A DNA stretch of 64,000 bases from Bacteroidota bacterium (lineage in GTDB: Bacteria > Bacteroidota > Bacteroidia > Cytophagales > Cyclobacteriaceae), in NCBI GenBank assembly GCA_018267275.1, contig JAFDYV010000003.1, positions 248,001 through 312,000 of the forward strand. Reading direction: 5' to 3'. The notes under the pieces were generated by a model. The model saw only the letters and a program-made list of their open reading frames with translations. It searched no databases and was not told where the DNA came from. The translations under genes and the position numbers were made by a program. Below are positions 43,311 through 52,402 of the stretch, piece after piece; within the stretch, counting starts at the first letter, position 1, and the number at the start of each line of letters is the position of its first letter.

Positions 43311-44240
43311 ATGAAAACACTAAAAAAATTCTTGGTTATATGCTTTGCAACCGCTGTTGTTATATCTTCGGCAACTGCGCAAGAAAACTGGACTCAATCC
43401 AATAGTACATCTAGAGGAACCCAGTTTTATAACTCGAGCGGGGCGCTGGGGTATTCTGTGCGGACAAACTCTGGAGGCGGTTGGGCTTGGCAATTCATAG
43501 ATGCGAGTGCCGTGACTTATCTTCAGGTACAGTTCCCCACTGGTAACTTGGGCGCAGGCCTCAACAATGCTCCTTGGATACCCCAAACTGGTGCTTTTGA
43601 ATTCAGAAATGGCGCAGCCCTATCGAGCGCAAATGGAAGCAACAGATTGCTCACTTGCTCCAGTACGGCCAATGGCACAAATTACTTTCAAAACAATGTG
43701 TGGGCAAGAAGGGTTGGCTCAAGCAACGATTGGTTGACTACACGGCTGCATGATGCCATTTCCATAGATGGATCTTACTTAGCACCAGGGACTGACACCA
43801 GAACGTGGTGGGAGCGAGCACCCTTCCAAGATTTTCAGTTGTGGGGCACCGGAAGCCAAACCTACATGGCGTTGATGGGCAGCAATCTTTGGGTTGGCCC
43901 CGTTACACAAAACACACAATATAAGCTGGCCGTAGCTGGCAAAATTGCCGCTTGGGACGAAATCAAAGTGTTCACCAACGGCACTTCTTTCCCAGATTAT
44001 GTTTTTGATGCGAACTACAAACTGCGGAGCTTGGAGGACACCGAAACCTACATCCAAGAAAACCACCACCTACCCGAAGTGCCCAGCGCTGCGGAAATAG
44101 CCAAAGACGGCATGAGCCTTAATGGCATGAGCGAAATACTTTTAAAGAAAGTGGAAGAGCTTACGCTGCATTTGATTGAGATTAAAAAGGAAAATGAAGA
44201 GTTGAAAAAGAGGTTGAATGCACTAGAAAACAAAAAATGA
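43311..44240 (+). CDS. Secreted protein with Bacteroidota tail-fibre-like C-terminal domain, paralogue 2
   Basis: A 309-residue exported protein (signal MKTLKKFLVICFATAVVISSATAQ). The N-terminal 200 residues are unrelated to the neighbour's and rich in Trp, Asn, Gly and Thr (ENWTQSNSTSRGTQFYNSSG). The C-terminal 105 residues repeat the neighbour's domain nearly word for word and end in a slightly longer coiled coil. Shared tail with different heads suggests a module that anchors or assembles variable surface domains. The stop overlaps the start of the next gene (ATGA). Confidence 0.75.
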   Translation: MKTLKKFLVICFATAVVISSATAQENWTQSNSTSRGTQFYNSSGALGYSVRTNSGGGWAWQFIDASAVTYLQVQFPTGNLGAGLNNAPWIPQTGAFEFRNGAALSSANGSNRLLTCSSTANGTNYFQNNVWARRVGSSNDWLTTRLHDAISIDGSYLAPGTDTRTWWERAPFQDFQLWGTGSQTYMALMGSNLWVGPVTQNTQYKLAVAGKIAAWDEIKVFTNGTSFPDYVFDANYKLRSLEDTETYIQENHHLPEVPSAAEIAKDGMSLNGMSEILLKKVEELTLHLIEIKKENEELKKRLNALENKK

Positions 44241-45028
44241 AAAAACAATTAACTTTTTTAGTTCTGCTGGCTTTGTTGGGGGCTTTTTTGTTCTTGCTCG
44301 AGGGGTGTGGGGACGAGCCTAAGCCAAATCCATGTAGGGGTATAGCGCCCCTTGATGCAGACTTTACCATCAAACAACCCATCTCTTTTGCGATTGCAAA
44401 TGGAAGGTATGATACACTATTAGCTACGGATACAGTGCTCATGGGTAGCACGGTTCAGTTTGAAGCAAAGCACGATAGCATGACCTATGAATGGAAAATA
44501 GGTGAAGACGATCGTACTTGGAATACTAAAAAAGTAACGCTAGCGTTTCGCGACTTTTATGGTTCTGTAAGGATCCGGTTAATAGGCCGTTGGAGTCCAA
44601 ATGTTCAATGTTTTCCAAAAGATGACGGTGTTGATACAGTTTATCGCACACTTACCGTTTTGCAGGATAAAGACAACCCCGTGTTTGGTGAATATGAAGG
44701 TTATAACCTCTCTAAAGTCTCAGATATTTTTCGGATAAAGTTGAGCCCAACTTTCCCGATTTACCCGTGGGAGGGGGTGTTGACCAATATCAACAAGGGT
44801 TGCGATGGCGCTGGGGGTCCAAACGGAGAGTATGGTTGGGTAGCCTATCGCAGGTATTTTTTCGGATGGGGTGACAGCACACCCTTTGGTGGGAACTGCC
44901 TAGCGCCTAAAGGGGCATTGGAGGTGAGTGGTGATGGAAAGAATGTGAGGGTAAATTTCAGCACTATTACAAGCACCACCAACAGTAAAAGGGTAAAAGA
45001 TGCTTTTATAGGCAAAAGAATAAACTAG
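44237..45028 (+). CDS. Lipoprotein with PKD-like region
   Basis: A 263-residue lipoprotein: MKKQLTFLVLLALLGAFLFLLEGCGDEP with the lipobox cysteine at residue 24. The part around residues 60-120 (DTVLMGSTVQFEAKHDSMTYEWKIGEDD, then VRIRLIGRW) reads like a PKD/Ig-type beta sandwich. The rest is rich in Gly, Tyr and Trp and has no recognised domain. Coupled by a 4-bp overlap to the upstream paralogue gene, so it belongs to the same secreted-protein operon. Confidence 0.65.
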   Translation: MKKQLTFLVLLALLGAFLFLLEGCGDEPKPNPCRGIAPLDADFTIKQPISFAIANGRYDTLLATDTVLMGSTVQFEAKHDSMTYEWKIGEDDRTWNTKKVTLAFRDFYGSVRIRLIGRWSPNVQCFPKDDGVDTVYRTLTVLQDKDNPVFGEYEGYNLSKVSDIFRIKLSPTFPIYPWEGVLTNINKGCDGAGGPNGEYGWVAYRRYFFGWGDSTPFGGNCLAPKGALEVSGDGKNVRVNFSTITSTTNSKRVKDAFIGKRIN

Positions 45029-45052
45029 TTGTTAACGATAAACAACACTCAA

Positions 45053-47395
45053 ATGAAATTGAATAGCATTTTTTTTATTGCATTTTTACACACAAGTGTA
45101 GCCCATGCCCAATGTGTTAACAACATTACCACCAACCCGGACAATCCTATAAATGATCAAATAATAATCTATGGAAAGAACGTTAAGAAAAATACTTTTT
45201 TTGATTGGCGGCAGAGTGTATTCACCGTTAATGATCCCCTTATTGGTGTGGGCATTTATTCGCCATTTTACCAAAGTGGTAATATCCCTATCAACCACTT
45301 TTTGTACAATCGAGATTATAATCCAGCCGAAGGGTGGGAGCTGCTAGGTTTTGATTTTGGAATTAATGAAGACGGCACTCCTAAACCCCAGGTAAAAAGC
45401 ACTGTACACCTTGTGCTCTACAACAAGTACACAGGCATTTTGCGGGTGTTTTTTGCGGCAGACCACAACGGTGGGTACAATGGTGCGAGTGTGACTGTTT
45501 ACCTAAAAGGCCAAACAGTTCCAAGCCTGCTAAATGAAGCTCATTCCTATAATGCATTGGACAACTTTAAAGCGGTTACTGTTAGTTCGCCTGCACAGTT
45601 TCAAAATGACAAAGGTCAATGGCTATACGCTGATTTTTATATGACCTATGACCCCTGTACATGTCAAAATATTAGTTCCATCCCCCCCAAACTGTACATT
45701 GAATTAAACCTCATCACTAAATCCAAAATTAATTTCACGGGAAAAATAAATGGAACAATAACGTCAATCGAAAATAATCAGGGCACAGTAAGTGAAGATA
45801 GGTATTCCCTAGCTAATCTTGATCCGACAAACCCAAAAAAAGCTTACAGTGCATTTAAGGACATGACTGAATTTACGAATAAAGCCATTGCAATAGCAAC
45901 CAGCGAAAACAGCGCATACCGAAATGCCATCAATCAGTTTGCAACTGAACTAAAGTCAGTCAGCTTTATTAAAAGTGGCTTAAAAACGGTACCCTTCATT
46001 GCACCAGCTTTAGAACTTTTTGATTTGTTTACTGGCGGTGGAAAAGACGCGGGGCCACAGGAAGTAAAAATTATGCCTATGGCTACTGCTGCAGATATTG
46101 GTTTGAGCGGCACGTTGGAAACAACTATTCCATTCGGCTCCGTTACCATGGCAACACCAGGAACAATGACCTCGAGCAATTATGTGGCATCTGAATATCC
46201 TTATTACAATGAAGTGCTCGGAGTGTTTGGACTTTTGTCAACACCCACCTACTCCAGCTTTTACCGAGGCCAAAGGATAAGACTCGACTACGGATGGGAC
46301 TACTCCAACGTTTCAACTGGTTTCAAAATCGACAATCAAATTCGATATATTGTCAACCCAGCATCTGGCTTAGAAGTACAAGAGATTCAAGCTCAAGTGC
46401 TGATAAAGCAAGTAAGGGCCAATAAACTTGACTCTACTATTTCTACGTCTGCACTTGTTCCAATTTCTTCTATTGGAAATTACACGCTGGCCAGTAGCAA
46501 CGGGGGTGTAAATATTATTCCACCGCCAGTCAATTTTAGTACCACAAACAACCGAGTATTCATAAAACTGTTTATTAACTTTAAACTTAAAAATGGTGGC
46601 TCTACTTCCCAAAACGTACTCCATGTAGTTACCTATCCTGTTCTGACTTCGTCTCCCTCCGCATTTACCTCATGGACAGATCAAGTTGACAATAGCTACA
46701 AGAACCCAGAATATGTGAACCTTTTAGCGTTTCCCCAAACAATGGGTATCGGTGCAAGTCAAAATATAACCACAAACACGGGGGCAAAAGGTGATATAAC
46801 AATAAGGCCAGCTGATGTGGCTCAAAGTCGTTATGTGCGGGATGCAGATGGAAGATATTATTGGGAAACCTACTACGTGCCAGGTCCACCGATTACTGTA
46901 ACTTCGACAAACAATAGTCAAGTAATGGCGGGCAATTCCATTTCCGTCCTCAGTGGAGCCAGCATTACTTCTGGATTGGCACTGAGAGCGATTTCGGGAG
47001 AGAAGAATGATATCGTTTATCCGCAGTCAAATGACATTATAACTTCATTCTGTAGCTCGTCATCTTACAAAGTTTCATCACGGTATTTGCGGGTGGCTTC
47101 TGACGATGAAGGATCTATTCTAAGCAGTACTGTTGGCGAGAAGAGTTTGTCTGCCTTTCCCAACCCCACCACTGGCAACGTTTCCTTCCATTACCATGTT
47201 GAAGAACCTACCCAAGTACGGCTTAATTTAATTAGCACCACAGGCTTGGTGGTAGCCACACCTGTACATGCCTACCAAGAAGCCGGGCGGTATGAGATGA
47301 GCTATGATGCCAGCAACTTGCCAGCAGGTATTTACATTTATACGCTGGAGACTAACAAAGGCAAGGAGACAAAAAGGTTGGTGGTAATAAAGTAA
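45053..47395 (+). CDS. Large secreted protein with type IX secretion C-terminal domain
   Basis: About 780 residues. I chose ATG at 45053 because it gives a clean signal peptide (MKLNSIFFIAFLHTSVAHAQ); an upstream TTG at 45029 adds an improbable leader. The body is Asn/Thr/Ser/Tyr-rich beta-strand sequence with no recognised enzyme motif. The last 80 residues (SLSAFPNPTTGNVSFHYHV to ETKRLVVIK) are a type A T9SS sorting domain, so the product is exported across the outer membrane. It is the last gene of the four-gene cluster begun at 42494 and may be an adhesin or structural surface protein. Confidence 0.75.
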   Translation: MKLNSIFFIAFLHTSVAHAQCVNNITTNPDNPINDQIIIYGKNVKKNTFFDWRQSVFTVNDPLIGVGIYSPFYQSGNIPINHFLYNRDYNPAEGWELLGFDFGINEDGTPKPQVKSTVHLVLYNKYTGILRVFFAADHNGGYNGASVTVYLKGQTVPSLLNEAHSYNALDNFKAVTVSSPAQFQNDKGQWLYADFYMTYDPCTCQNISSIPPKLYIELNLITKSKINFTGKINGTITSIENNQGTVSEDRYSLANLDPTNPKKAYSAFKDMTEFTNKAIAIATSENSAYRNAINQFATELKSVSFIKSGLKTVPFIAPALELFDLFTGGGKDAGPQEVKIMPMATAADIGLSGTLETTIPFGSVTMATPGTMTSSNYVASEYPYYNEVLGVFGLLSTPTYSSFYRGQRIRLDYGWDYSNVSTGFKIDNQIRYIVNPASGLEVQEIQAQVLIKQVRANKLDSTISTSALVPISSIGNYTLASSNGGVNIIPPPVNFSTTNNRVFIKLFINFKLKNGGSTSQNVLHVVTYPVLTSSPSAFTSWTDQVDNSYKNPEYVNLLAFPQTMGIGASQNITTNTGAKGDITIRPADVAQSRYVRDADGRYYWETYYVPGPPITVTSTNNSQVMAGNSISVLSGASITSGLALRAISGEKNDIVYPQSNDIITSFCSSSSYKVSSRYLRVASDDEGSILSSTVGEKSLSAFPNPTTGNVSFHYHVEEPTQVRLNLISTTGLVVATPVHAYQEAGRYEMSYDASNLPAGIYIYTLETNKGKETKRLVVIK

Positions 47396-47402
47396 GAGTT
47401 TC

Positions 47403-47508
47403 CCCTCACCCTCAAAACTTTTCAGGTCTTGCACGCTTGTGCTGCCCTCTCCCAAGGGAGAGGGCATTGAAGCCCTGCCTTTACGCAAAAGCGAATTTGG
47501 GTGAGGGT
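47403..47508. repeat. Short inverted-repeat element with nested palindrome
   Basis: The ends are inverted copies (CCCTCACCC near 47404 and GGGTGAGGG at 47499-47507), and a 9-bp-arm palindrome CCCTCTCCC / GGGAGAGGG sits at 47445-47464. Such REP/MITE-like elements with 'CCTCACCC...CCCTCTCCC' are widely dispersed in bacterial genomes. It lies between convergent genes. Confidence 0.65.
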
Positions 47509-47602
47509 GAACGAGTTGCAACATGCCTAGCTGCACAAGCAAAGAGAAAGAAATGATGCACAGCTTTAAAGGATGAGTTTATGAGGTGAGGAATTACAAA
47601 AT

Positions 47603-49237
47603 CTAATGCCCATCCACCATCTCTACAATCGGCTGCCCCGTGCACGCACTAGGGAACTTAATTTTCAACATCACCGACAATGTGGGTGCGATATCGGTAA
47701 TGGCATGGTAGCTAGCCGAAGTTCCCTTCTTCACGCCTTTTCCATAAAACAAAATCGGCACGTGTGTATCGTAGCTGTACGCAGATCCATGCGTGGTGCC
47801 TGTGGGGTAGCTAGAAGGGATCCATGAGGGCTCCAATTGTACCATCACATCACCACTGCGCTTAAAGTGATAGCCGCGCGCTATCATGCCTTTGATGCCC
47901 GTTTCGTTGTAAGCGCCTTGCTTGATCACCGCTTTCGAAAAAACCTGAGCGATGCCTTCAACAGATTGTAGATAGTTAACCGTTAATTCTGTGGCGATGA
48001 GCAAATCAATGCCTGATGTTTTTGGGTCGCCAGCAAACAAATCCTGATTGAAAAAAACCTGCTCATTAGCGATCCGCTCTACTATTTTTCTGTTGGGAAA
48101 ATACTTTTGTAAGTGCTCATTCAAGCCAGCCTCCACATTGCTCCAAGAAAAATTTCCTGCCGGCACTTTGCTGTCTTTCAAAAACTGCGGCACTTCGGCT
48201 ACCGCATGATCGGCCGTTAAAAAAACCAAATACTGCCCTTCGCCTACTTGCCGATCGAGGTACTTCAATAAGTCTTCCAAATTTTTGTCCAATCGCAAAT
48301 ACGTGTCTTCTAACTCCACCGAGTTTGGACCCATCGCGTGGCCTACATAATCGGGTGTTGAGAAAGACACCGACAAAAAATCGGTAATGTCATCTTTGCC
48401 CATTTGCTCGCCAGCCAAGGTGGCTTTGGCAAACTCGGCCAGCAAGTCATCACCAAAAGCAGTTACCGAAAGCAAATCGTATCCTCCGTTCTCTTTTCTC
48501 AACTCTTTCAAGTTGTATGGAAAAATAGGCTTGTCTTTGCCCTTCAACTTGCGCTCGTAGGGCGAGTCATCAACATTCAAATATTTTTCAATCGGCAGCA
48601 ATGTCTTCCACTCCTGATTCAGATAACTGTCGGGTAACTTGAGGTTGTTAAACGCATCTACCCAGGTGGGCAACGCATTTTTATAATACGTGCTGGTAAT
48701 AAATTTTCCCGATTTCGTATCCAGCCAATATGCGCCATCAGGCAGGTGGCCTGCAGGCAACACCGCGCCACGGTCTTTGATGGAGATGCCAACCACCTTG
48801 GCTTTTTTTTGTGTAGCCACTTTCAATTCATCTGTAATGGTTGAAGCGAGCATCCGCCAAGGCGACACATCGCCATTGCCCTCAGGGTTGCCAACCGGTT
48901 GAAAGCGCTCATCACCCACGCAGTTCACTTCCTTCTTCAAATTCTTGTCCCACCAATCGTTGCCGATAATGCCGTGATAGGCTGGGGTTGTTCCCGTAAA
49001 AATTGATGCATGACCTGGACCCGTGTAGGTAGGCACATAGTTGTAGTGTGCGTTGGTGAGCATGAAACCACCCATCAATCTTTTGAAGCCTCCCTCACCA
49101 AACTTTGATTCGTAGCGGTACAAATATTCTTGCCGCATTTGATCGACCACAATGCCGACCACCAACTTGGGTGGAGCGGTTTGGGCTGCAACCGAAAAGC
49201 TAAAAACACAGGCAAAACCGAGAAAAAAATTCTTCAT
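47603..49237 (-). CDS. PafA-type alkaline phosphatase family protein
   Basis: A 544-residue periplasmic phosphatase (start chosen at ATG 49237: MKNFFLGFACVFSFSVAAQ; the frame extends upstream to 49282). The nucleophile region is TNAHYNYVPTYTGPGHASIFTG with Thr near residue 80, and the metal ligands are in VVGIVVDQMRQEYL, LSVSFSTPDYVGHAMGP, FLTADHAVAEVP and TTHGSAYSYDTHVPILFYG. This order matches the Ca2+-activated PafA phosphatases of Bacteroidota, which release phosphate from organic monoesters. Confidence 0.92.
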   Translation of the reverse strand: MKNFFLGFACVFSFSVAAQTAPPKLVVGIVVDQMRQEYLYRYESKFGEGGFKRLMGGFMLTNAHYNYVPTYTGPGHASIFTGTTPAYHGIIGNDWWDKNLKKEVNCVGDERFQPVGNPEGNGDVSPWRMLASTITDELKVATQKKAKVVGISIKDRGAVLPAGHLPDGAYWLDTKSGKFITSTYYKNALPTWVDAFNNLKLPDSYLNQEWKTLLPIEKYLNVDDSPYERKLKGKDKPIFPYNLKELRKENGGYDLLSVTAFGDDLLAEFAKATLAGEQMGKDDITDFLSVSFSTPDYVGHAMGPNSVELEDTYLRLDKNLEDLLKYLDRQVGEGQYLVFLTADHAVAEVPQFLKDSKVPAGNFSWSNVEAGLNEHLQKYFPNRKIVERIANEQVFFNQDLFAGDPKTSGIDLLIATELTVNYLQSVEGIAQVFSKAVIKQGAYNETGIKGMIARGYHFKRSGDVMVQLEPSWIPSSYPTGTTHGSAYSYDTHVPILFYGKGVKKGTSASYHAITDIAPTLSVMLKIKFPSACTGQPIVEMVDGH

Positions 49238-49369
49238 AAAGGGCACATTGAGTTCGAAAAATAGCCAAAAATCCGTTGGCATCGGATTACCATTTTGTGA
49301 ATACGGCTGGGTTTACCTCCCGTAAAACTTGTTAGAACATTTAAACTAATAAGGCTAACTTTGTGTTGA

Positions 49370-49436
49370 GTTTAGGACTTGGGCATGGGCCTTAGGAAAG
49401 CGCCTAAGCTCCACACCCCAAGCCTTAAGGCCCCAT
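49370..49436. repeat. Inverted heptamer-like element before the PurF-like gene
   Basis: The left half (TTTAGGACTTGGGCATGGGC and following CTTAGG) recurs inverted in the right half as CTTGGGGTGTGG and CTTAGGC, giving an imperfect hairpin of about 67 bp that ends 5 bp before the start codon at 49442. Unit spacing is close to 7 bp. Confidence 0.55.
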
Positions 49437-49441
49437 AATCT

Positions 49442-51325
49442 ATGAGCGACACCATCCTTCACGAGTGCGGCATTGCCCTCATTCGTTTGCGCAAACCCCT
49501 TTCGTACTACATCGAGAAATATGGCCCCACCTATGCCATGACCAAGATGTATATTTTGATGGAGAAGCAGCACAACCGGGGGCAAGATGGTGCAGGCATC
49601 GCCAACATTAAAATCGACCAAAAGCCGGGCTTCCGCTTCTTTAGCCGTTACCGATCCATTAAAGCGCAGCCGGTAGCTCATCTTTTCAAAAAAATCGCGA
49701 AGAAATATAAAAAAGCCCAAAAAGATGGGAAGGAAAAGTTCAGAGATGAACATTGGCTAAAAGAAAACGTGGCGTTCTCTGGCGAATTGTGGCTCGGCCA
49801 CTTGCGCTATGGCACACATGGCCTTAACAGCATTGAAAATGTGCACCCGTTTTTGCGCCAAAACAACTGGCGCAGCCGCAACTTAGTGATGGCGGGGAAT
49901 TTTAACATGACCAACGTGGAGGAACTCTTCAACGTATTGGTTGATTTAGGGCAACACCCGAAAGACAAAGTTGATACCGTAACGGTAATGGAAAAGATCG
50001 GTCACTTCTTAGATGAAGAAGTGCAGTCGCTATTTGAAAAATACAAAGACCACTATTCGAACAAAGAAGTAAGCGACATTATTGAAAATGAGTTGAACCT
50101 GCAAAACGTATTGCGCAGAGCATGTAAAGATTTTGATGGCGGATATGCCATGGCGGGCCTTACGGGATCGGGATCAGCATTTGTGGTGAGAGACCCCTCT
50201 GGCATTCGCCCTGCTTATTATTATGCTGATGAGGAAGTAGTGGTCGTAGCTTCTGAAAAACAAGCCATCAAAACAGCATTCAATGTGAACTACGAGCAGA
50301 TAGAAGAAGTGAAGCCCGGTTGTGCACTCGTCATCAACAAAAATGGCGAGTACAGTTCTCAAACCATCATACCCGCATTAGAAAAGACCTCTTGCAGTTT
50401 TGAACGTATTTATTTTTCGCGTGGCACCGATCCGGAGATTTACCAGGAGCGCAAACAACTGGGTAAACTATTGGTACCTCAGATTTTGAAGGCCATCAAC
50501 TTCGATTTAAAGAATACTATCTTCTCTTATATTCCCAACACGGCCGAGACAGCGTTTTTGGGTATGATGGCCGGCATTGAAGAGTACCTCATCACCAAGC
50601 AAAAGGAAATCATCATTGAGGGCAAACCATCGGTAGATTCATTGGAAGATATTCTCTCGTTTAGACCGCGCATCGAAAAGATCGTTTTGAAGGATGTGAA
50701 GCTTCGCACCTTTATAACCGATGACGAACACCGCGATGAAATGGTGGCGCATGTGTATGACACTACCTACGAAGTAGTAAACAAAGGCAAAGATACTTTG
50801 GTGGTGATCGATGACTCAATTGTACGCGGCACCACGCTAGAGAAAAGTATTTTAAAAATGCTGGACCGCCTAGGGCCAAAGAAAATTGTGGTGGTATCAT
50901 CCGCCCCACAAATCCGTTTCCCTGATTGTTACGGCATTGATATGAGTAAGATGGGCGACTTTGTAGCTTTCAGGGCGGTAATTAAGTTATTGAAAGAGCA
51001 AGGAAAAGATTATTTGTTGGGCGAAGTGTATGAACAATGTCAACAGTCAAAACTGGAGGAAACACCCAACAATTATGTGAAGCGGCTGTACAAAGAGTTT
51101 ACGCCTGAGGAGATTTCCGCTAAGATCACTGACATCGTTCGACCCGAAGGCATGAAAGCTGAATTGGAAGTTGTGTACCAAACGATTGAGAATTTGCACA
51201 AGGCGATTCCCAACCATTCAGGTGATTGGTATTTCACCGGCAACTACCCTACGCCAGGCGGTATGAAGGTCGCCAACAAATCGTACCTGAACTACATGGA
51301 CGGGAAGCTGGTGAGGGCGTATTGA
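49442..51325 (+). CDS. PurF-like class II amidotransferase/phosphoribosyltransferase
   Basis: A 627-residue homologue of amidophosphoribosyltransferase, about 130 residues longer than E. coli PurF. The N-terminal glutaminase domain has its candidate nucleophile at Cys9 (MSDTILHECGIALIRL), so a short propeptide would have to be removed, plus RGQDGAGIAN and HLRYGTHG. The phosphoribosyltransferase domain has the PRPP loop LVVIDDSIVRGTTLEKS near residue 460. Insertions (residues 65-100 and 185-215, Lys/Glu-rich) are characteristic of a Bacteroidota paralogue found beside a normal purF, so its exact reaction may differ. Confidence 0.85.
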   Translation: MSDTILHECGIALIRLRKPLSYYIEKYGPTYAMTKMYILMEKQHNRGQDGAGIANIKIDQKPGFRFFSRYRSIKAQPVAHLFKKIAKKYKKAQKDGKEKFRDEHWLKENVAFSGELWLGHLRYGTHGLNSIENVHPFLRQNNWRSRNLVMAGNFNMTNVEELFNVLVDLGQHPKDKVDTVTVMEKIGHFLDEEVQSLFEKYKDHYSNKEVSDIIENELNLQNVLRRACKDFDGGYAMAGLTGSGSAFVVRDPSGIRPAYYYADEEVVVVASEKQAIKTAFNVNYEQIEEVKPGCALVINKNGEYSSQTIIPALEKTSCSFERIYFSRGTDPEIYQERKQLGKLLVPQILKAINFDLKNTIFSYIPNTAETAFLGMMAGIEEYLITKQKEIIIEGKPSVDSLEDILSFRPRIEKIVLKDVKLRTFITDDEHRDEMVAHVYDTTYEVVNKGKDTLVVIDDSIVRGTTLEKSILKMLDRLGPKKIVVVSSAPQIRFPDCYGIDMSKMGDFVAFRAVIKLLKEQGKDYLLGEVYEQCQQSKLEETPNNYVKRLYKEFTPEEISAKITDIVRPEGMKAELEVVYQTIENLHKAIPNHSGDWYFTGNYPTPGGMKVANKSYLNYMDGKLVRAY

Positions 51326-51326
51326 A

Positions 51327-51354
51327 ATTTAAGATTCCAGATTTCAGATTTCCA
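51327..51354 (+). repeat. Tandem ATTTCAG heptamers
   Basis: Four consecutive 7-bp units close to ATTTCAG directly after the stop codon of the PurF-like gene and just before the stop of phoH. The same unit occurs at 59423-59450. No opposing arm is seen. Confidence 0.65.
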
Positions 51355-51359
51355 TAGGA

Positions 51360-52301
51360 TCAACCATTGCTGCCATAGGCATCAATAATATCACGCACCA
51401 AACGGTGCCTCACCACATCACGGGCAATCAATTCTACAAACCCAATACCCTTCACCTTGTTGAGGATGCGCACGGCCTCTTTCAATCCCGAACTTTGTTT
51501 GGAGGGCAAATCGATTTGGGATGTGTCGCCCGTTACAATCATTTTCGATTCAGGGCCCATGCGGGTGAGGAACATTTTCATTTGCATGGGCGTGGTATTC
51601 TGCGCTTCGTCCAACAAAATGAAAGCATTGTTGAGTGTTCGTCCACGCATGTAGGCAAGCGGTGCAATTTCGATAATGTCGCGCTCCATGTAGAACTTCA
51701 ACTTCTCGTGCGGCACCATGTCGTTAAGCGCATCGTAAATGGGGCGCAAATAGGGATCTATCTTTTCTTTTAAATCGCCTGGTAAAAATCCAAGGTTCTC
51801 ACCTGCTTCCACGGCCGGCCGTGTAATGATGATGCGCTTCACCATCTTGTTTTTCAACGCGCGAACGGCCAACGCCACGCTAATGAACGTCTTACCCGTG
51901 CCAGCTGGCCCAAGTGCAAACACCAGGTCATTTTCACTTACCGACTGCACCAACTTTTGCTGATTTACCGTTTTTGCTTTGATGGGCGCACCTTTGGTGC
52001 CATACAGGATAATGCCATCCGGGTTGCCCTCTGGTAAATCTTCCGGTCGCTCTTGCGCGATGTAGCCCTTTACATTCTCTTCCGTTACCCGGCCGTATTG
52101 GTGATAATGCTCTTGCAGCGATTGAATGACCGTGCTGATCAGCAAAATTTCTGGCTCCTCCCCTTTTAGCAATATCTCATTGCCGCGAGAGATAATCCGG
52201 CTTTTTGGAAATGCCTGCGTGAGCGATTGAATGTTGCGATTTTCAGCTCCAAAAAAATCAAGGAGCGGAATGTCTTCGATGGTAATGATTTTCTCTATCA
52301 A
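51360..52301 (-). CDS. phoH: PhoH-family P-loop ATPase
   Basis: A 313-residue cytoplasmic ATPase related to the helicase core, proposed in RNA metabolism. Walker A is FALGPAGTGKTFIS near residue 142, Walker B is NAFILLDEAQNTTPMQMKMFLTRMG near residue 240, and MIVTGDTSQIDLP follows. The N-terminal KH-like segment (FPKSRIISRGNEILLKGEE) matches PhoH1-type proteins. A single gene, convergent with the PurF-like gene. Confidence 0.94.
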   Translation of the reverse strand: MIEKIITIEDIPLLDFFGAENRNIQSLTQAFPKSRIISRGNEILLKGEEPEILLISTVIQSLQEHYHQYGRVTEENVKGYIAQERPEDLPEGNPDGIILYGTKGAPIKAKTVNQQKLVQSVSENDLVFALGPAGTGKTFISVALAVRALKNKMVKRIIITRPAVEAGENLGFLPGDLKEKIDPYLRPIYDALNDMVPHEKLKFYMERDIIEIAPLAYMRGRTLNNAFILLDEAQNTTPMQMKMFLTRMGPESKMIVTGDTSQIDLPSKQSSGLKEAVRILNKVKGIGFVELIARDVVRHRLVRDIIDAYGSNG

Positions 52302-52355
52302 TGAAATGAAGTAATTTTAACTCGTCAAATTTAACAATAGTTTTTTCAAATTAGG

Positions 52356-52395
52356 ATTCCTGCCTGTCGGTAGGGCTCCGCTCAGAATTCGACAT
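52356..52395 (+). repeat. Dispersed intergenic repeat copy
   Basis: The sequence CCTGCCTGTCGGTAGGG followed by GCTCAGAATT shares its order and its GCTCAGAATT end with the stretch at 57660-57707. Probably members of one dispersed palindromic family. Confidence 0.45.
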
Positions 52396-52402
52396 ATAAA
52401 AG

